Source: Montifringilla adamsi (lineage: Eukaryota; Chordata; Aves; Passeriformes; Passeridae). Taken from it: a stretch of DNA of 64,000 nt. Position numbers and translations under genes: made by a program. Below are positions 50,666 through 63,898 of this stretch, in pieces (positions within the stretch are counted from its first letter, which is position 1; each line of letters opens with the position of its first letter). The notes under the pieces were generated by a model, which saw nothing but the letters and a program-made list of their open reading frames with translations, was not told the DNA's origin and did not search any database. The stretch spans positions 227,181-291,180 of the forward strand of contig JAGGNK010007038.1 of the NCBI GenBank assembly GCA_017590115.1. Direction: 5' to 3'.

Positions 50666-51994
50666 CATTGAATCTGAAACTTAATTTAAGGTCCAAAGGC
50701 ATAATACATCAAACGTGCTTTTGCACTTGAAGAGTTCAGATAGTATTAAATTTACATCTGTATCATGGAGCACTAATTAATTACCCTGACTCTGGGAAGG
50801 AAATTTGTCCAGCTGCAACCTATACATTCTAGATCATGTGCTTTCTGGCTGGTTTAAGAGCCATCTTCTGTAGTATAAATGTCTATTTTTTTTTTTTGTT
50901 TCATTTTTGAGATTTCTGGGTGGTGTCTGTCACAAAACCTTTTAGCAGGTCCCTTCAGTACAGTCATAGGTCTCACCATCACACTGACATTGTTAAATAT
51001 GAAGCAATGATGTGCAAGATGAGTTCAGCCTCCTGGTGGTTTGTTTTTGCTAACACACTGACAGGTTCCCTGTATTTGCCCTGGTGCCACAGCTGGGTTT
51101 ATGTTCTCTTAGTTACTATTATTACCTTCAGGGTCTAACTGGCATGGCACTGTTCCTTTCTTGAAAAAGGACGGATAGTTGCTCTTGGGTGAATTGCTTT
51201 TCTACAAGTACAATGAAGTGAAAATTGTTGCCATGAGACTATTCTCCTGCACAAAGTATTCATATGCAACTTTCTTTGACAGTCCTCTACCATCCTAAAA
51301 ATGTTTCTGGTATGATTTAACACATTTGCTCAGCCTTTTGATAAAACTACAAAATAGCTTTGTCCAATTGCAATTTTTTTCTGCCTTTTATTTTTTTTTA
51401 CATTTTTGCTTTTTCCCACTTTTTAACATTTTTATGGTTATTCTTAAGTGATGCCAGGTTCTAATTTATTTAATATCATCTGCATCAGTCAATGTGTTGT
51501 TAACTCAGTAAGTCTTTTAGATCAGTGACGGAGGAGAATAGTAGGGAATAAGCCAACTGTCTTAAAAATTAAATATCATAGTGATGATTTCTGTAGCATC
51601 TACATTTAAATTTTTACCTCAGAAGTCATACACACCTTGCTAAGAAACTCATGTTGCCTTAACATTAATCAAAACACTACTAACTGTTCACCATATTAAT
51701 TTTTTCATCTGCTTATTCTGGAATGGTAGACTAATTTTACTTCAATTTAACACACCACAGAGTTATTTGCTTTTCCCAGTTATAAAAAAAATTATCTTGT
51801 AAAAGTTCTTTGATAAATTACGAAGGGTATTTTTCTTAATACCCAGCTTAAAATTATTAATAATTAAAAATTAATAAAATTTGTAGAATTTATAGTAGTT
51901 ATTGGTGTGTCTTCTTTCAAAAACTCTGCTTGCAGGTAATCTCTATGTGTTTTGACTGAGCAGCTTGTGCAAACAGTATGCTCTGCCAGTGCAT
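50666..51994. other. AT-rich unique sequence, no gene seen
   Basis: No recognised feature. Confidence 0.45.
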
Positions 51995-52245
51995 GGGCCA
52001 GAAATCCTGTGTAAAATTCAGAGATGTGAGAGCATTGCCCAAACGCTTCTTGCTCGGTCACTGGTGCTGTGACCACTTCCCTGGGGAGTCTGTTCCAGTG
52101 CCCAACCACCCTCTGGGAGAAGAACCTTTTCCTAATATCCAACCTAAACCTTCCCTGACTCAGCTTCATGCCATTCCCCCTTGTTGTAGCTCTGGTCATC
52201 ACTTTCTCTCTGTTCACAAGTTGCCTCAGGACTACAAAGTAATTA
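51995..52245 (-). mobile_element. CR1 internal 3' fragment
   Basis: Antisense CR1: CCACTTCCCTGGGGAGTCTG, TTCCAGTGCCCAACCACCCT, GAACCTTTTCCTAATATCCA and CATGCCATTCCCCCTTGTTG. It lacks the terminal repeat, so both ends are truncated or decayed. Confidence 0.85.
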
Positions 52246-55200
52246 TAAAATTGGCATATAAGTAGCATAGTTATAATAAGAATATGCCATTGGACATACA
52301 TAGCACAGAAAAGCCAAATTTAGTTGGGGATAATGCAGATTTAACTGGGGTAGAATTTGGTTACTGCTCTCTGCCAACTGTTCTTTAATATACATCTTCC
52401 TAGTGCACAGTGAGACCTAGAGGAGGGAATCCCACTGTTTCATGTCTCTAGGCTTTTAATCCATTTGATCTTCATGAAAGAAAGACCTAGTCCTTTGCTT
52501 GCTCCATGGAAAATTTTCTGCTCATTTAAGACCTTGATCCCCCACTGTGAGAGGTTTTCCAACTAATAAACCTATTTGCGAACAATAAAGAAACTTTTCA
52601 TTTGTAAGTGGATGGTAGTCAGAATTGAGTTCTTGAAATGAAGAGAGGGGAAGATGTGGAAGGGAATTGGTTTTGGTATTCATTTTGGTGTTCATTTTGG
52701 TGTTGCCATGAAAATTCTGCTTTCCAGGTAAAGGCCATCTAAGTGATGAACAGGTAAGAAAATGAAGGATCAGAGTAAATTACATTCCACAAAAATACCA
52801 AAAACTCTGAGACACATGATATAGAGGATGTGAAATGACTAACCTGTAATGAGGACATCAGTTTAATTACCATACTGGAGACTAGAGACAGGAAAAAGAC
52901 CAGAGTAAGGCTCTAATTTAAATATGCCAATGTCAATGTTTAACACATTGACCAGTGACTTCATTCCCCAGAAAGAAAGCAAAGAAGAAACAACCCACAA
53001 AGCAAGAAAAACTCAGTGGAAAGAAAAAAGTAGACAGTGTGAACAAATGGCACAGTAAAGGGAAAGGAAATTGTTAAAAAACACCTTTTGAAAAATTTTA
53101 GTTCCATTACAAATTAAAATAGATGGCATCATCATCAGAGATAGAAGAAATGTGAAAAAACATAGCACAAAGGTCTAGAAAGATAAAGAAATATCTCAAA
53201 AGGGACATAAGAAAAGAATAATCAGTCATCACCTCAATATTCCTCCAATAGGAAGCCCATCAGAGAACATAGAGAACCAACAGATTAGCAGGGTGTAAAA
53301 AGGATAGCAGAAAACATGGCCTTATCAGAAGACTGGTAAGTTGTCTGTGTATGTGCTCACAGTGAAAGGGTTTCCAGCATTTTCAGAACCTCTTCTCTGT
53401 GTGTGTATATATCAGAAGTGGTAACAAACTTAGGCAGCAATAAAAGACCTTACAGAAAAAGCAAGCAAAATAAATAGCAACAACTGCCACACTTATTCTC
53501 AAGCAATTAAATAAAGACAATTAAATAGTTGAATTAAGTGGTTTCACTTAAAAAATTCATTGGTACCTGAATATTAGAAAGCAGTAAAGATGACGTTTAC
53601 ACTTTTTTCAAGACTCTATAAGGGGATACTCAGGAACCTACAGATAGTAAAGACAACTTCTGTTCTGAACAAAATAACTTTAAAAATCATAGTAAAGGAC
53701 AGAGTTAATGGCTTTGGCTTTTGCAAATTGCTTGAATCCCTTCAGATGACAAAGCCTACTCCATCACAATCTCTGAAGGAAACTTCGGGGTCAGGTTTCT
53801 CAGAGACTGCCCTTTAATGGGTTCTAATGTCACCATGCAGAAAGTAGTACAAGCTCCCATTGTAGTGATGAATTGATACCCTCACAGAGGGAAAAGACAG
53901 TGGCCGTACAGTATCACTATAACAGACAGACACACTGCCTTTTCCTGTGCCAAGATGACAGAAGCACAGAATTGTGCTAAACACAGTGTTACAGCTGTTT
54001 TTCAGTAAAGTTAGGAAGACCTCATCTGAATGCAGGTACAGACTGATGCTCTTCCTTACATATTTGGGAAATGACATGCAAGGAAATGCATGCACTGGAC
54101 TGAAAGGAGAAAAGGGTCAGAAGAGTGCAGGAGGTGCCAGTTTGACTTGTTTCGCAATGGCTTGTCCAGACATATAGAACAGAATACCAACAAGAGGAGA
54201 AAGATTAGAATTTGAACCATTAACCTGATCTGGACACTTTGTGGAGCAGATAATGAATTAATTTGTCGTGATGACAGAGAACAAACTTATTGCAAAAGTA
54301 GAAGCAGGACACAAAGTCACCTCTGGGCGACTGTGCCTCTGCTCTCAGATAAAAGCAAATGCCACTCCTATTCTTCTGCATCTGAAACTGCACTTCCTCA
54401 CTTCTGCCCAGACTGTCATGTTCATATTTCATACAAGACATTCCATAACCTGCCTCTGCCCCTCCACCATAAAAAAAGAAATTGAAAAATATTTCAGAGC
54501 CACTATTTCCTCTACTGAAATAGTAAATTAAGAATGCTAACACATTACCTACCAAGTGGTGGGTAGTCCTCTTGGCATCAGACAGTCACCCATTATGGAA
54601 AAACTTGGTGAATTGCAGACCTTTGATCAGCTACTGCTCCTCACTCTGGTAAAGAATGACCTACACAAATCTTTCTTTCCTGTTTCTTGTGTTAGTGCCT
54701 CCCTCTCACACGAGTGCTGGCAGCTCTGCTCTCCAGCTAGTTATTGACTCTGACCATGTTTCCAGAGCAACAAAATAATCCTTCCCCAGGGTTGCAGTTG
54801 TTGCAGCAATTGTCATTCATTCTCCAGCAGGCAGTGGTTAAAAATATTTAACGGCCCATCCCTGATTTAATACCAATTTCTGTACATGCATCCAGATTGT
54901 TACCTATATGTGTACCCACAGATTTGGTTGAGGTGCTAGGTACAAAAATGGGGGAAAATAAAAAGAAGCTTCCATCCTGCCCACTCATTACAGAAATTAT
55001 GACTTGGCATCTAAGAACCTGGTATTTCTTTATTGTTATGGCTAGTAGTGAAAAGGTAGAGTCCCACTGAATATATATTTGAAGGTGTGTTGATAGGCCA
55101 GAAATTGGTTTATAATGGAAAATATATCTATTTTAAATAGAGACAAGCATACATTGGTTATCTGGGCATCATGGTCATGTGATGCCTCCTAGTACTTGAT

Positions 55201-55886
55201 GCCTCCTGACACAGTGGCTCATGATGGCAAGGCTGTTGAAAAACTAAGTGAGGAACACACATTCTACTGTTCTTTTCATAAACCAAAGAATTAGTGGGTT
55301 TTAGAAACATCTTCAAAAGTCAGTGATGTTTTGAACAGCCTCAGTAGGTTTTTGAAGGAAATTACAGCTGTGTTTCTTTCTAACTACTGTCTCACTTGTT
55401 CCTAAACTCCTAATCCATATAATCCCCTTGAACAGATTAAATGAGGAAGTGGAAAACAAAGGGATTTAAGGAGATGTATATGTGTCTGGAGAAGTTGGCA
55501 AGCATACCATGCAAGCACTGGATACAAAGAAGATAACCTCACATTAAAATCACAAGACAGAACAATAAGATGTTCTTTACCCTACAAGGCAAAATCACCC
55601 TGTTATATAGTTGTTGCATAAATACTACTTTTTTTTTCCCCCATTGAAATGCATCCTGGTTCATGTAATTCCATAATTTACAGTTTTTTATGTAATCAAT
55701 CACTAAGCCACACTACTTTTAAATCTAATTAGTAGCAGTTCTTTCATAATTAACCAGAAACAGAGTTGCTCCAAAACCACCAGTTTAGCATCATTATGAT
55801 GTTGCTCTGTTTGGCCTGATTAACCAGTTTGATGATATTATTATAGCTCTGAGTAATTCTCCAGGATTGATTTAGCATGGACAAAT
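52246..55886. other. AT-rich unique sequence, no gene seen
   Basis: Open frames at 53590-53817 (+), 53814-54095 (-) and 54220-54555 (-) have no recognised domain or clear splice context. Confidence 0.4.
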
Positions 55887-56476
55887 TGTTTCTTCTGGTT
55901 TTGGCTGGGGTAGAGTTAATTTTATTCATGGTAAACTAGCATGGGGTTGTGTTTTGGATTTGTGCTGGAAAGTGTTGATAACACAGGGATGTTTTTGTTA
56001 TTGCTGGGCAGGGCTTGCACTGCACCAAGCCCTTTTCTGCTCCTCACCCCCACTGCGAGCAGGAGGGGGGTGCACAAGGAGTTGGGAGGGGACACAGCCA
56101 GGACAGCTGATCCCAACTGACCAGAGGGATATTCCAGAGTATATGATATCATGCTCAGCATATTAAGCTGAGGAAAAGAAAGAATGGAAGGACTTTGAGA
56201 GCAATGATGGTGTTTGTCTTTCTGAGTCACCGCTACTGTGATGGGGCACTGCTCACCTAGGGATGGCTGAACACCTGCCCAGCCATGGGAAGCAGTGAAT
56301 GAATTCCTTGTTTTGCTTTCCATGTGTGTGCCTTCTGTTTTTTCTATTAAACTATTCTTATCTTAACCCACAAGTTTTGTAATTTTTTTCTTTTCCAATT
56401 CCCTTATCCATCTGACCACAGGGGAGTGAGTGAACAGCTGTGTGGGGCTTAGTTTCTGGCTGGGATTAAATGATCA
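55887..56476 (+). mobile_element. Solo LTR of an avian endogenous retrovirus
   Basis: Sense copy of the family at 27089-27672: GGTTTTGGCTGGGGTAGAGT, GGGGACACAGCCAGGACAGC, GGGATATTCCAGAGTATATG, a TATA-like CTCAGCATATTAAGC, and TATTAAACTATTCTTATC near the poly-A site. It ends TTTCTGGCTGGGATTAAATG. There is no internal region beside it and no clear target duplication. Confidence 0.8.
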
Positions 56477-57190
56477 AAGTACTTCATTAACAGTAAAATA
56501 TTGCTTCTGGTGCTTGAAGAGTAGCCAGCTGCAAGGTGCTAAGTCAGAACTCCTGTGGAAAAAGAAATAGACACTGAGGGCAGCAAATTAAAGAGCACAA
56601 GACACCTGTGACCACACCACAAGAAGCATTAAACCAGAAGGAACTGTACTGGATAGAGTCATTAACAAAGATGCCTCTCTAAGAAAGGAACACAGATCTC
56701 AAAAAGTAACTGGGGACCAAATAAATGGTTATTGTTCTAGCTCCTCTCAACCACATGCTTTTTCTTAGAGGTGCAGTCACACAGAAGGTAACTGCAGATT
56801 GTTTTGTTGCTCTGAGGAGTAAAATGTAAGTGCAACATCTTATGGCTAATGAGAACTTTTATTTCCCTCACTGAAGGCTCAGCAAATATTTCTGCACCTC
56901 AGCCAGATTTTTATAATCTTATTAAAGAATCTGTTCAAGTTATTGTTACACATCAGTACTGGGAATGTTATTTCCCTTCCTTTTGCTTCAGCTATTAAAG
57001 TCAAATAATTGCAGACAAACACTGTAAATGCAGAAAGTTAGGCACCTTTTAGAAAATTTCCCCAATAATTACAAAGAGTATGAAACAAACTTCTTACTTT
57101 TTAATATCTGCAAACCTTTTCTTACTCAGTTCCTGCATAGCTACATACTTGCTGTTACAGCTCTTATGCAGCCATTTGCATAGGTATGCA

Positions 57191-57300
57191 CAGTGTATTT
57201 ATATAAGTTGTGTATATGTACAGTGTATTTTATATAAGTTGTGTATATAGATATGTTTATATGTATCTATATATGTTGTGTATATATATATGTATGTTAA
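57191..57300. repeat. 30-bp duplication and TA/TG-rich run
   Basis: CAGTGTATTTATATAAGTTG and its following 10 bases are repeated at 57221, then decay into a TATATG microsatellite. Confidence 0.85.
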
Positions 57301-58718
57301 AATACAGCTGCAGATGCCAACAGAACATTATTTGAGACCAACTCAGCTGCATGACTTTTAATCCCAACCATCTGAATTGTTAAGGGAAGATTCATCATGC
57401 TGTGAATTCATTAGTGCAGAGTATAATTCACAGTCTCTATGTAATGCTCAGTCTGTATGTCCTGGTGACAATTTCTGGCAAGTACTCCATGACTGATGCT
57501 GCTGTGGGCAGCATCATGCACAGCGATGAGTACCCAAAGTGCCCTTCCTTTAAGGGAACATGGAAACAGGGGCTGGATATTTCACTGGGGAGACATACAG
57601 AACAAAGACAGAAAAGGCACATATGAAAACCAAAGAGAAAGAGAGAAAAATTAGAAAAAGGTGGAGCAACTGAAGCGAGGGTAGACAACTAGTACATGAA
57701 GAGGCACTGAAATGATGTATAAAGCCAGGCAGGAAGAGGAACCCTAGAAAAAAGAGTAGAAACTTAAGTATGTGGAAAGTGTCTCCTGTCAAGTACAAAT
57801 ACTCCCTCTAACAGAAGAAGTCATTAGTTTAATAAATCTCACTGTAGAGATGCTTACTACACAGATGTTTTCATGGGATTTTAATTTTAAGGATCAAAAT
57901 GCAAGACTCAATTTTTCCCCCTAAACATTGAAGCTATTGACAAATCCTTTTTACCAATCTGTGGTGCACACAAAGCCATGGGGAATGGTCAATAAGCTAT
58001 CCTGGACACTTGCACAGAGAAAGGAAACAGATGACTCCTGTGCAAAAGAACAGGTATCAATCACTTATGACTGTCATTGGTGCTCTACATCATATGGAGA
58101 ACACCAAAATACCTTGTTATGGACAGTGTGCAGGAGGGACAAAGGAGAAAAAGTAGTGTTTGTACAAACTCCAGAAGAGGCATATTCTCATTTCTTTGGC
58201 AGCTCTGCTTCCCTTTGAGATCACTGTTAGCACACCCCACCTCATCCTCCACATCACACAGCTCTGCAGGAGCTCCAGGAAATCCAGTCCCCACTCCCAG
58301 TGTCATTTTCATGATTATTACATCTAGAATTTTCCTGACCTGGTAACTCTGCACAATTGGCAGAGTTTGAAGATGTGAGGAGTATCTATTGACTTTTTTT
58401 TGATAGAGGGGAACAAAACACCTGACAGATGACTAAAAGCTTGCAGCTACAAAGACAGAAGAAAGTGTACACACAACCATCATGCTTTGAATTCACTTTT
58501 CTTTCCAGAGATGAGAGGACTGCATATCTGATGCATGTGCTGATGTGTGCTTGTATGTGCTGTGGCTGTCCTACTGTGCAAGCAAAAACCTTGGTGTGCC
58601 AAGTAGTTTCAGTTACAGATCTTCCCAGTTAGTCCTTAAGTAGGATTCCATCTTCTTGTATTGCACACTCAAAACTTCTCCTAATACTTTACTAATTAAT
58701 AGAGCAAGCGTACACTGA

Positions 58719-58738
58719 TTTTTTTTTTTTTTTTTTTT
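58719..58738. repeat. Poly-T run
   Basis: About 20 consecutive T. Confidence 0.9.
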
Positions 58739-58817
58739 CTTTAAGTTCCTGAATGTCAGCAGCATGTTTCTTTACAAAATAAAATGTCTTGTTTTTTGTT
58801 TCCATTGGGAAAAATTG

Positions 58818-59215
58818 TGGAATCACAGAACGGTTTGGATTGGAAGAAACCTTAAAGATCATCTACTGTGGGTGAGGACACCTTCCACTATCCCAGGTTG
58901 CTGCTCCAAGCCCCATCCAACCTGGCCTTGAACACTTCCAGGGCTGGGGCATCTCCAGCTACTCTGGGAAACCTGTGCCAGGGCCTCACCACCCTCACAG
59001 TAAAGAATTTTTTCCTCATATCTTATCTAAGCCTACTCCCCTTCAGTCTGAAGCCATTTCCCCTTGTCCTGTCACTACATGCCCCTGTAAATAGTCCCTC
59101 TGTCTTTCTTGTGAGCTTCCTTCAGGTACTGGATAGGCATAGTTAGGTCACCCCAAAGCTTCTGTTCCAGGCTGAACAATCCCAATACTCCTGGTCTTTC
59201 CTTGTATCTTGAAAC
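58818..59215 (-). mobile_element. CR1 3' end fragment
   Basis: Antisense CR1 from GGAATCACAGAACGGTTTGG through CCATCCAACCTGGCCTTGAA, CACAGTAAAGAATTTTTTCC and CCATTTCCCCTTGTCCTGTC to the GGCTGAACAATCCCAATACTC block. Confidence 0.92.
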
Positions 59216-61594
59216 CATATTTAAATACACAAATATTTTCCCTTTTGTAGAGTAATTGGAACCATTTCTCAACAGCAGTTTTTATGAAGATCAACTGGTG
59301 TTACATTGAGGAAACTCCCTTATTAGACAGCACTTATCAGCCACAAATGTGTTAGAGGAAAAAACACACAAATGAGTTTCTAGACCCATTATGTTGGCAA
59401 ATCAATACAAATAAACTGCTTAAGAGAATGTGACACATTAATTCCCTTGATAAAAGTAGGCTTTATAAAGTAGCTGCTTTTTTATTAAAAGAAAGTATTA
59501 CCCAAAGTGAATATTATTTATTTCATTTCAAAGAATGTCCATATTGTTATGCAACAGTTACCTGCTTCACAGCAAACTTTTTGCCAGGGTTTTTTTTGGG
59601 TTGTTTTTGGGGTTTTTTTCTTTTTTTCAATTGTATTGGAAATAAAAAAAATCTCCATCTTTCAAAGAAAACACTGTAGGCATTTTTAAGCTCCTGAAAC
59701 ACAAAAAGTAGCTACATAAGTCTCCTTCCCATCACTGTTCTCGAGTAGCTGTTGAAGTGACACGTACCTCCTTGTCAAGGTGCTCTCAATGGTAAGCACA
59801 TACTTGGTTTCAAGAATCCTCTTTTCCATGTCTTTGGTTTTTTTTCATGTATCATTTTGCATACACAAAGCTAGTCCATGGGAAGAGTGTATGACAATCC
59901 TGCCCATGTTTGTATTTTGCAACAGGTTTAGACTGATACCTCTACCCACAGAGACCATAAACTCATCAGGGGGCTCTGTGGGCATCAAAGGTGTCACATT
60001 ACTTTGAGTGGCACTGAGCTGAGCTGGTAACAGCTAGGAGCTCAGAATCAAGGCATCTGTGTATATTGGTCTTTCCTCCTACAAATAATGCTCAAATGCA
60101 TTAGCTACATTAAAATGTATGTAAAGGTATTACATACCGTATGTAAAGGTATTACATACCTTTGCTCAAATGTATGTAATACATAAATTCAGGATCCCAT
60201 TTCAGATATCAGAAACTTCAGTGAGTTACATTCACTGCTGCAGGAAAAGCAAACCTTCTGTTTTTCTTTTCTGCAGACATTCTGAAACCAAGAATCAGGA
60301 ACACCAGTTTACAAGTCTGTTGCTTGTAAAAATTCAGTTTGGGAAAGACATGAAGCACCTTGGCAGAACAGTCAAGTTCCATGCAAAAGGCCCTTTGCTC
60401 TGGACTTTCCTTAGTGCTAAGCATAAGAGAAAGAAATAAGAACAAGACTCAGAATTTCAGGTAAAAGCTAAAATATCCGTTTTGATTTTATTACTTTGGT
60501 GGGTAGGAGTCACGTTCTGCTCCTGTTTTGAAAACAAGGGAAGAGTGATACAGTATTTCACCCAGATCAAGCTGTTACGTATTTTTTCTGCAGCTAACTC
60601 ATTAGCAGTTTGAATAATAACAAAAAAAAAACCCTGTAACTGCCATATTAGACCACTGTATGATGGTATTTGCGTCCATTGAAAGAGTGCCTCAATTTGA
60701 ATGAAAGGTGTAGAAGACTTTTTTTTTTTTTTCCTATTGAAAAAGCTGAAAGAATAGCTGGCTTTTTAGTTGAGTCAGTTTCCAAGAATCAGGAAAAAAA
60801 TAGGTATATCAGGGTTAACACATTTTGTGATTTTTAACTTATCTTTAAAAACATCCACTTGAAACATAAAGGCTGAAATAGTCTTCCAAATGAAAGACAT
60901 AAATATGACATAAATACACACATAAATACATTTGGACATAAATACTATAAATATACTAAATATATATACTAAATATCTGGACATTTCTCTGTCTTATTAA
61001 GCTTTTGCAACTGAGAACATTAATCACTAACTTCTGTTTCTCTGCATTTATGGACAGTCTCTACATTCCATTTTCAATATTGCTCCTTTTCTGCCCTGAA
61101 ATTATGCTCCAAATTTGCCAGGCAGTCTGTGGGGAGGCTGGAGAGCAGAAGCTAAAGAACAAATTATCTTTATTCTATCAAAAAAATCTGAAGATACAAG
61201 TTTTTCCAAGTCCTTAAATTCAGATTTGCTTTTGAAGAAGACATGCCAGCAGTTTTGATCAAATTAAGATATTCCCTTCTTCTGTCCTTGCTGGAGATAT
61301 GTATTACATACTCTGAAGCAAAATCAGTTTATTCACATTTTCCTACCAGCTCTTTTGCCATTCAAGTGAGGGAATGCTACCATTATGTATTGCTCCCAAA
61401 TCTCACAGCAACAACCATTTAGCCAAAAAATTTAGTGCGTGACCCCTTCTCCTTGGTTATCACTGAAGAGGTAAATAGTTTGACAGTGACCACTGCTAGC
61501 CCTGAATTATACCAACAAAAATCTTAGAGCTCAGCAAGAAGTTGTGTATTAATGGAGGGACAGTCCTCATTTACATATGTACATTGATTAGGTT
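59216..61594. other. AT-rich unique sequence, no gene seen
   Basis: T/G-rich run at 59588-59628, tandem hairpin at 60117-60160, and TA-rich run at 60900-60975. Confidence 0.4.
60117..60160. repeat. Two tandem 22-bp hairpin units
   Basis: Each unit has arms GTATGTAA and TTACATAC around the loop AGGTA, followed by C. Two perfect copies stand head to tail. Confidence 0.9.
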
Positions 61595-62649
61595 CTTCAG
61601 GTGGTTTTCAGTAACTCGCAAAATAAACTTCCCCACATTTTCGCTAGGTGCTGAAGGGAGGTTGACAGGCCTGCAGTTTACTGGGTCATCCTTCTTGCCC
61701 TTCTTCAAAACTGGGACAATGTTCACCAGCTTCCAGTCAACTCAGACTTCTACAGATTCCCAGGAATGTTCAAAAATCATTGAGAGAGGCTCATGATGAC
61801 ATCAGAAGCTCTTTGAGTATTCTCAGACATAGATTTGCAGGGATCCAGCTAGGGCAACGGAACCTGCACAGGTTCAGGGTCAGCTGGGAGTTTGTCACTC
61901 ACAGTCAAGGTCCTCCAGCTCAGGGCACTCGGACCCCCTCAGCCCATCAGCAGTGTTGGAGACAGAGGCAAGGACGGCATTAAACACCTCTGCCTTGTCT
62001 CTGTCTCTGTTCAGGAGGTGACCACTCTTAGTCTGTGATGGGCAATGTTACCTCAACACTGCCTTTCACCATTAATGACTTAAGTAAGCTCTTTTCATTG
62101 CCCCCCACAGTTCTGGCCAGTGTCAACTCCAGCCAAGTTTTGGCTACATTAATTTTCTCCCTCACAGCAGCATCTCTATTTTTCTCCCATGGTACCTGAC
62201 CTTGCTTCCACTGGCCATACATGTTATTTTTCTTACTTTAGCTCCAAAAAAATCCCTGCTCAGCCAAGCCAGCCTTCTGCCTCACTTGCTTGACTTCCAG
62301 CATTCTGGAATCTCCTGTGCATTTAGGAGGTTGTGCTCAAAAAATGACCAGCACTGATGAACTCCAGCACCTTTTGAAATGTTTTCTCAGAGACCTCATT
62401 ACTAGTTCCTGAAGTCTGCTCTCCTCATGTCCATGGTTAAGGCTCTTTTCTTCCTGTCGAGAGATTTTAAACTCAATCACTTAATGGTCACTATGGCCAA
62501 GATGGCCAGCAACACCCATTCAGTCACAAAACCCCCTCTGTAAATGTGCAACAAATCAAGGAGGGTATCTTTTCTGCTCAGCTCTTTTACTATCTGTGTT
62601 GCCTTGGTACCATGAACCTATCACCCAGGAGCTTTAGGAATATTCTGGA
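61595..62649 (-). mobile_element. CR1 ORF2 5' part (inverted half)
   Basis: Read on the minus strand, it runs from the endonuclease end (GHSDH near 62500) to the N-terminal reverse transcriptase: DWKLVNIVPVLKKGKKDDP near 61690-61740, then ITENHLK at the junction. In-frame stops show it is inactive. It is contiguous in CR1 coordinates with the direct half that starts at 62650. Confidence 0.85.
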
Positions 62650-63898
62650 CACCTGAAGGACAACGCAGTCATCGGTCACAAACAGTATGGCTTCGTGAGG
62701 GAAAAGTCCTGTTTGTCAAATGTGATTTCCTTTTATGACAAGGTAACCCACCTGGCTGATCAATGGAAACCAGCTGATGTAATTTTTTTGGACTTCAGTG
62801 AAGCTTTTGATACTGTCACTCACAAGATCCTTCTGGACAAAATGTCCAGCCCACAGCTGGAAAAACACATCATGTGATGAGTGACGAACTGGCTCACCAG
62901 TCAGGCAGAAAGGGTTACAGTGACTGGGGTGACATCAAACTGGTGACCTGTCACTAGCAGGGTTCTGCAGGGCTCCGTCCTCAGCCCTGTGCTCTTCAAC
63001 ATCTTCATACATGAACTGGACACAGGACTGCACAGTACAAGAAAAAAGTTCACTGATGACAGTAAACTGGAAGGAGCTGTTGACTCCCTCAAAGGGAGGA
63101 GGTCCTGCAGAGACCTCAATGAATCAAAGGGCAGGGTAATCACCAACTGTGTGCAGTTCAACAAGGAAACATGCTGGACTCTGCACACGGGATGGGGCAA
63201 CCCTGGATGTATGGAAAGACTGGGGAATGAGAGGCTGGAGAGCAGCACCTCAGCGAGGGACATGGAGGTCCTGGTCCATGGCAAGTTGAACGTGAGCCAG
63301 CAGTGCCCTGGCAGCCAGGAGGGACATCCCTGTCCTGGGAGCATCAGGCCCAGCATCCCCAGCTGGGCAAGGAAGGGGATTGTCCCACTCTGCTCTGGGC
63401 TGGGGTGGCTCCACCTTGAGTCCTAGGTGCAGTTTTGCATGCCACAATATAAGATATAAAGATATTAAAAAGTGTCCAAAGGAAGGCCATAAAGATGATG
63501 AAGGATCTGAAGGAAGAGCCTTATGAGGAGCACCTGTGGTCACTTGGTCTGTTCAGCCTGGAGAAGAGACTGATGAGAGACCCCTTTGGATTCTGCAACT
63601 TCTTTGTGAGGGGAAGAAGGGGGCAGACACTTAACCTTCTGCGTGGTTACCAGTGACAGAAAACAAGGGAATGGCCTGAAGTTTTGTTGGGGGAGTTTCA
63701 GATTATTAGGAAAAGGTTCTTGCCTCCAAGGATGTTTGGGCACTGGAAAAGGTTCCCAGGGAAATGGTCTCAGCACCTAGGTTCAAGAAGTGTTTGGAGA
63801 AAGCTCTCAGGCACTTAGTGGGATTCTTGGGGTGTCATGAACTGAACTTTGATGATCCTTGTGGGTCCCTTTCAATTCAGGATATTCTATGATTCTAC
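62650..63898 (+). mobile_element. CR1 reverse transcriptase to 3' tail (direct half)
   Basis: Sense CR1: QYGFVREKSCLSNVISFYDK, then VIFLDFSEAFDTVTHKILLD (RT palm with aspartate), then VLSPVLFNIFIHELDTGL and FTDDSKLEG (the FADD catalytic box, with both aspartates kept), then 3'UTR and the tail ATTCTATGATTCTAC at 63885-63898. Stops and frameshifts make it a dead copy. Confidence 0.9.

Larger units (their letters stand above)
56477..58817. other. AT-rich unique sequence, no gene seen
   Basis: Contains the TA-rich duplication at 57191-57300 and a T run at 58719-58738. Short frames at 57402-57626 and 57928-58218 lack motifs. Confidence 0.4.

Noticed and set aside
62695..63426. Possible active reverse transcriptase gene
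   Set aside because: CR1 RT motifs are clear, but stops and frameshifts, the missing 5' part and the inversion make it a dead insertion.
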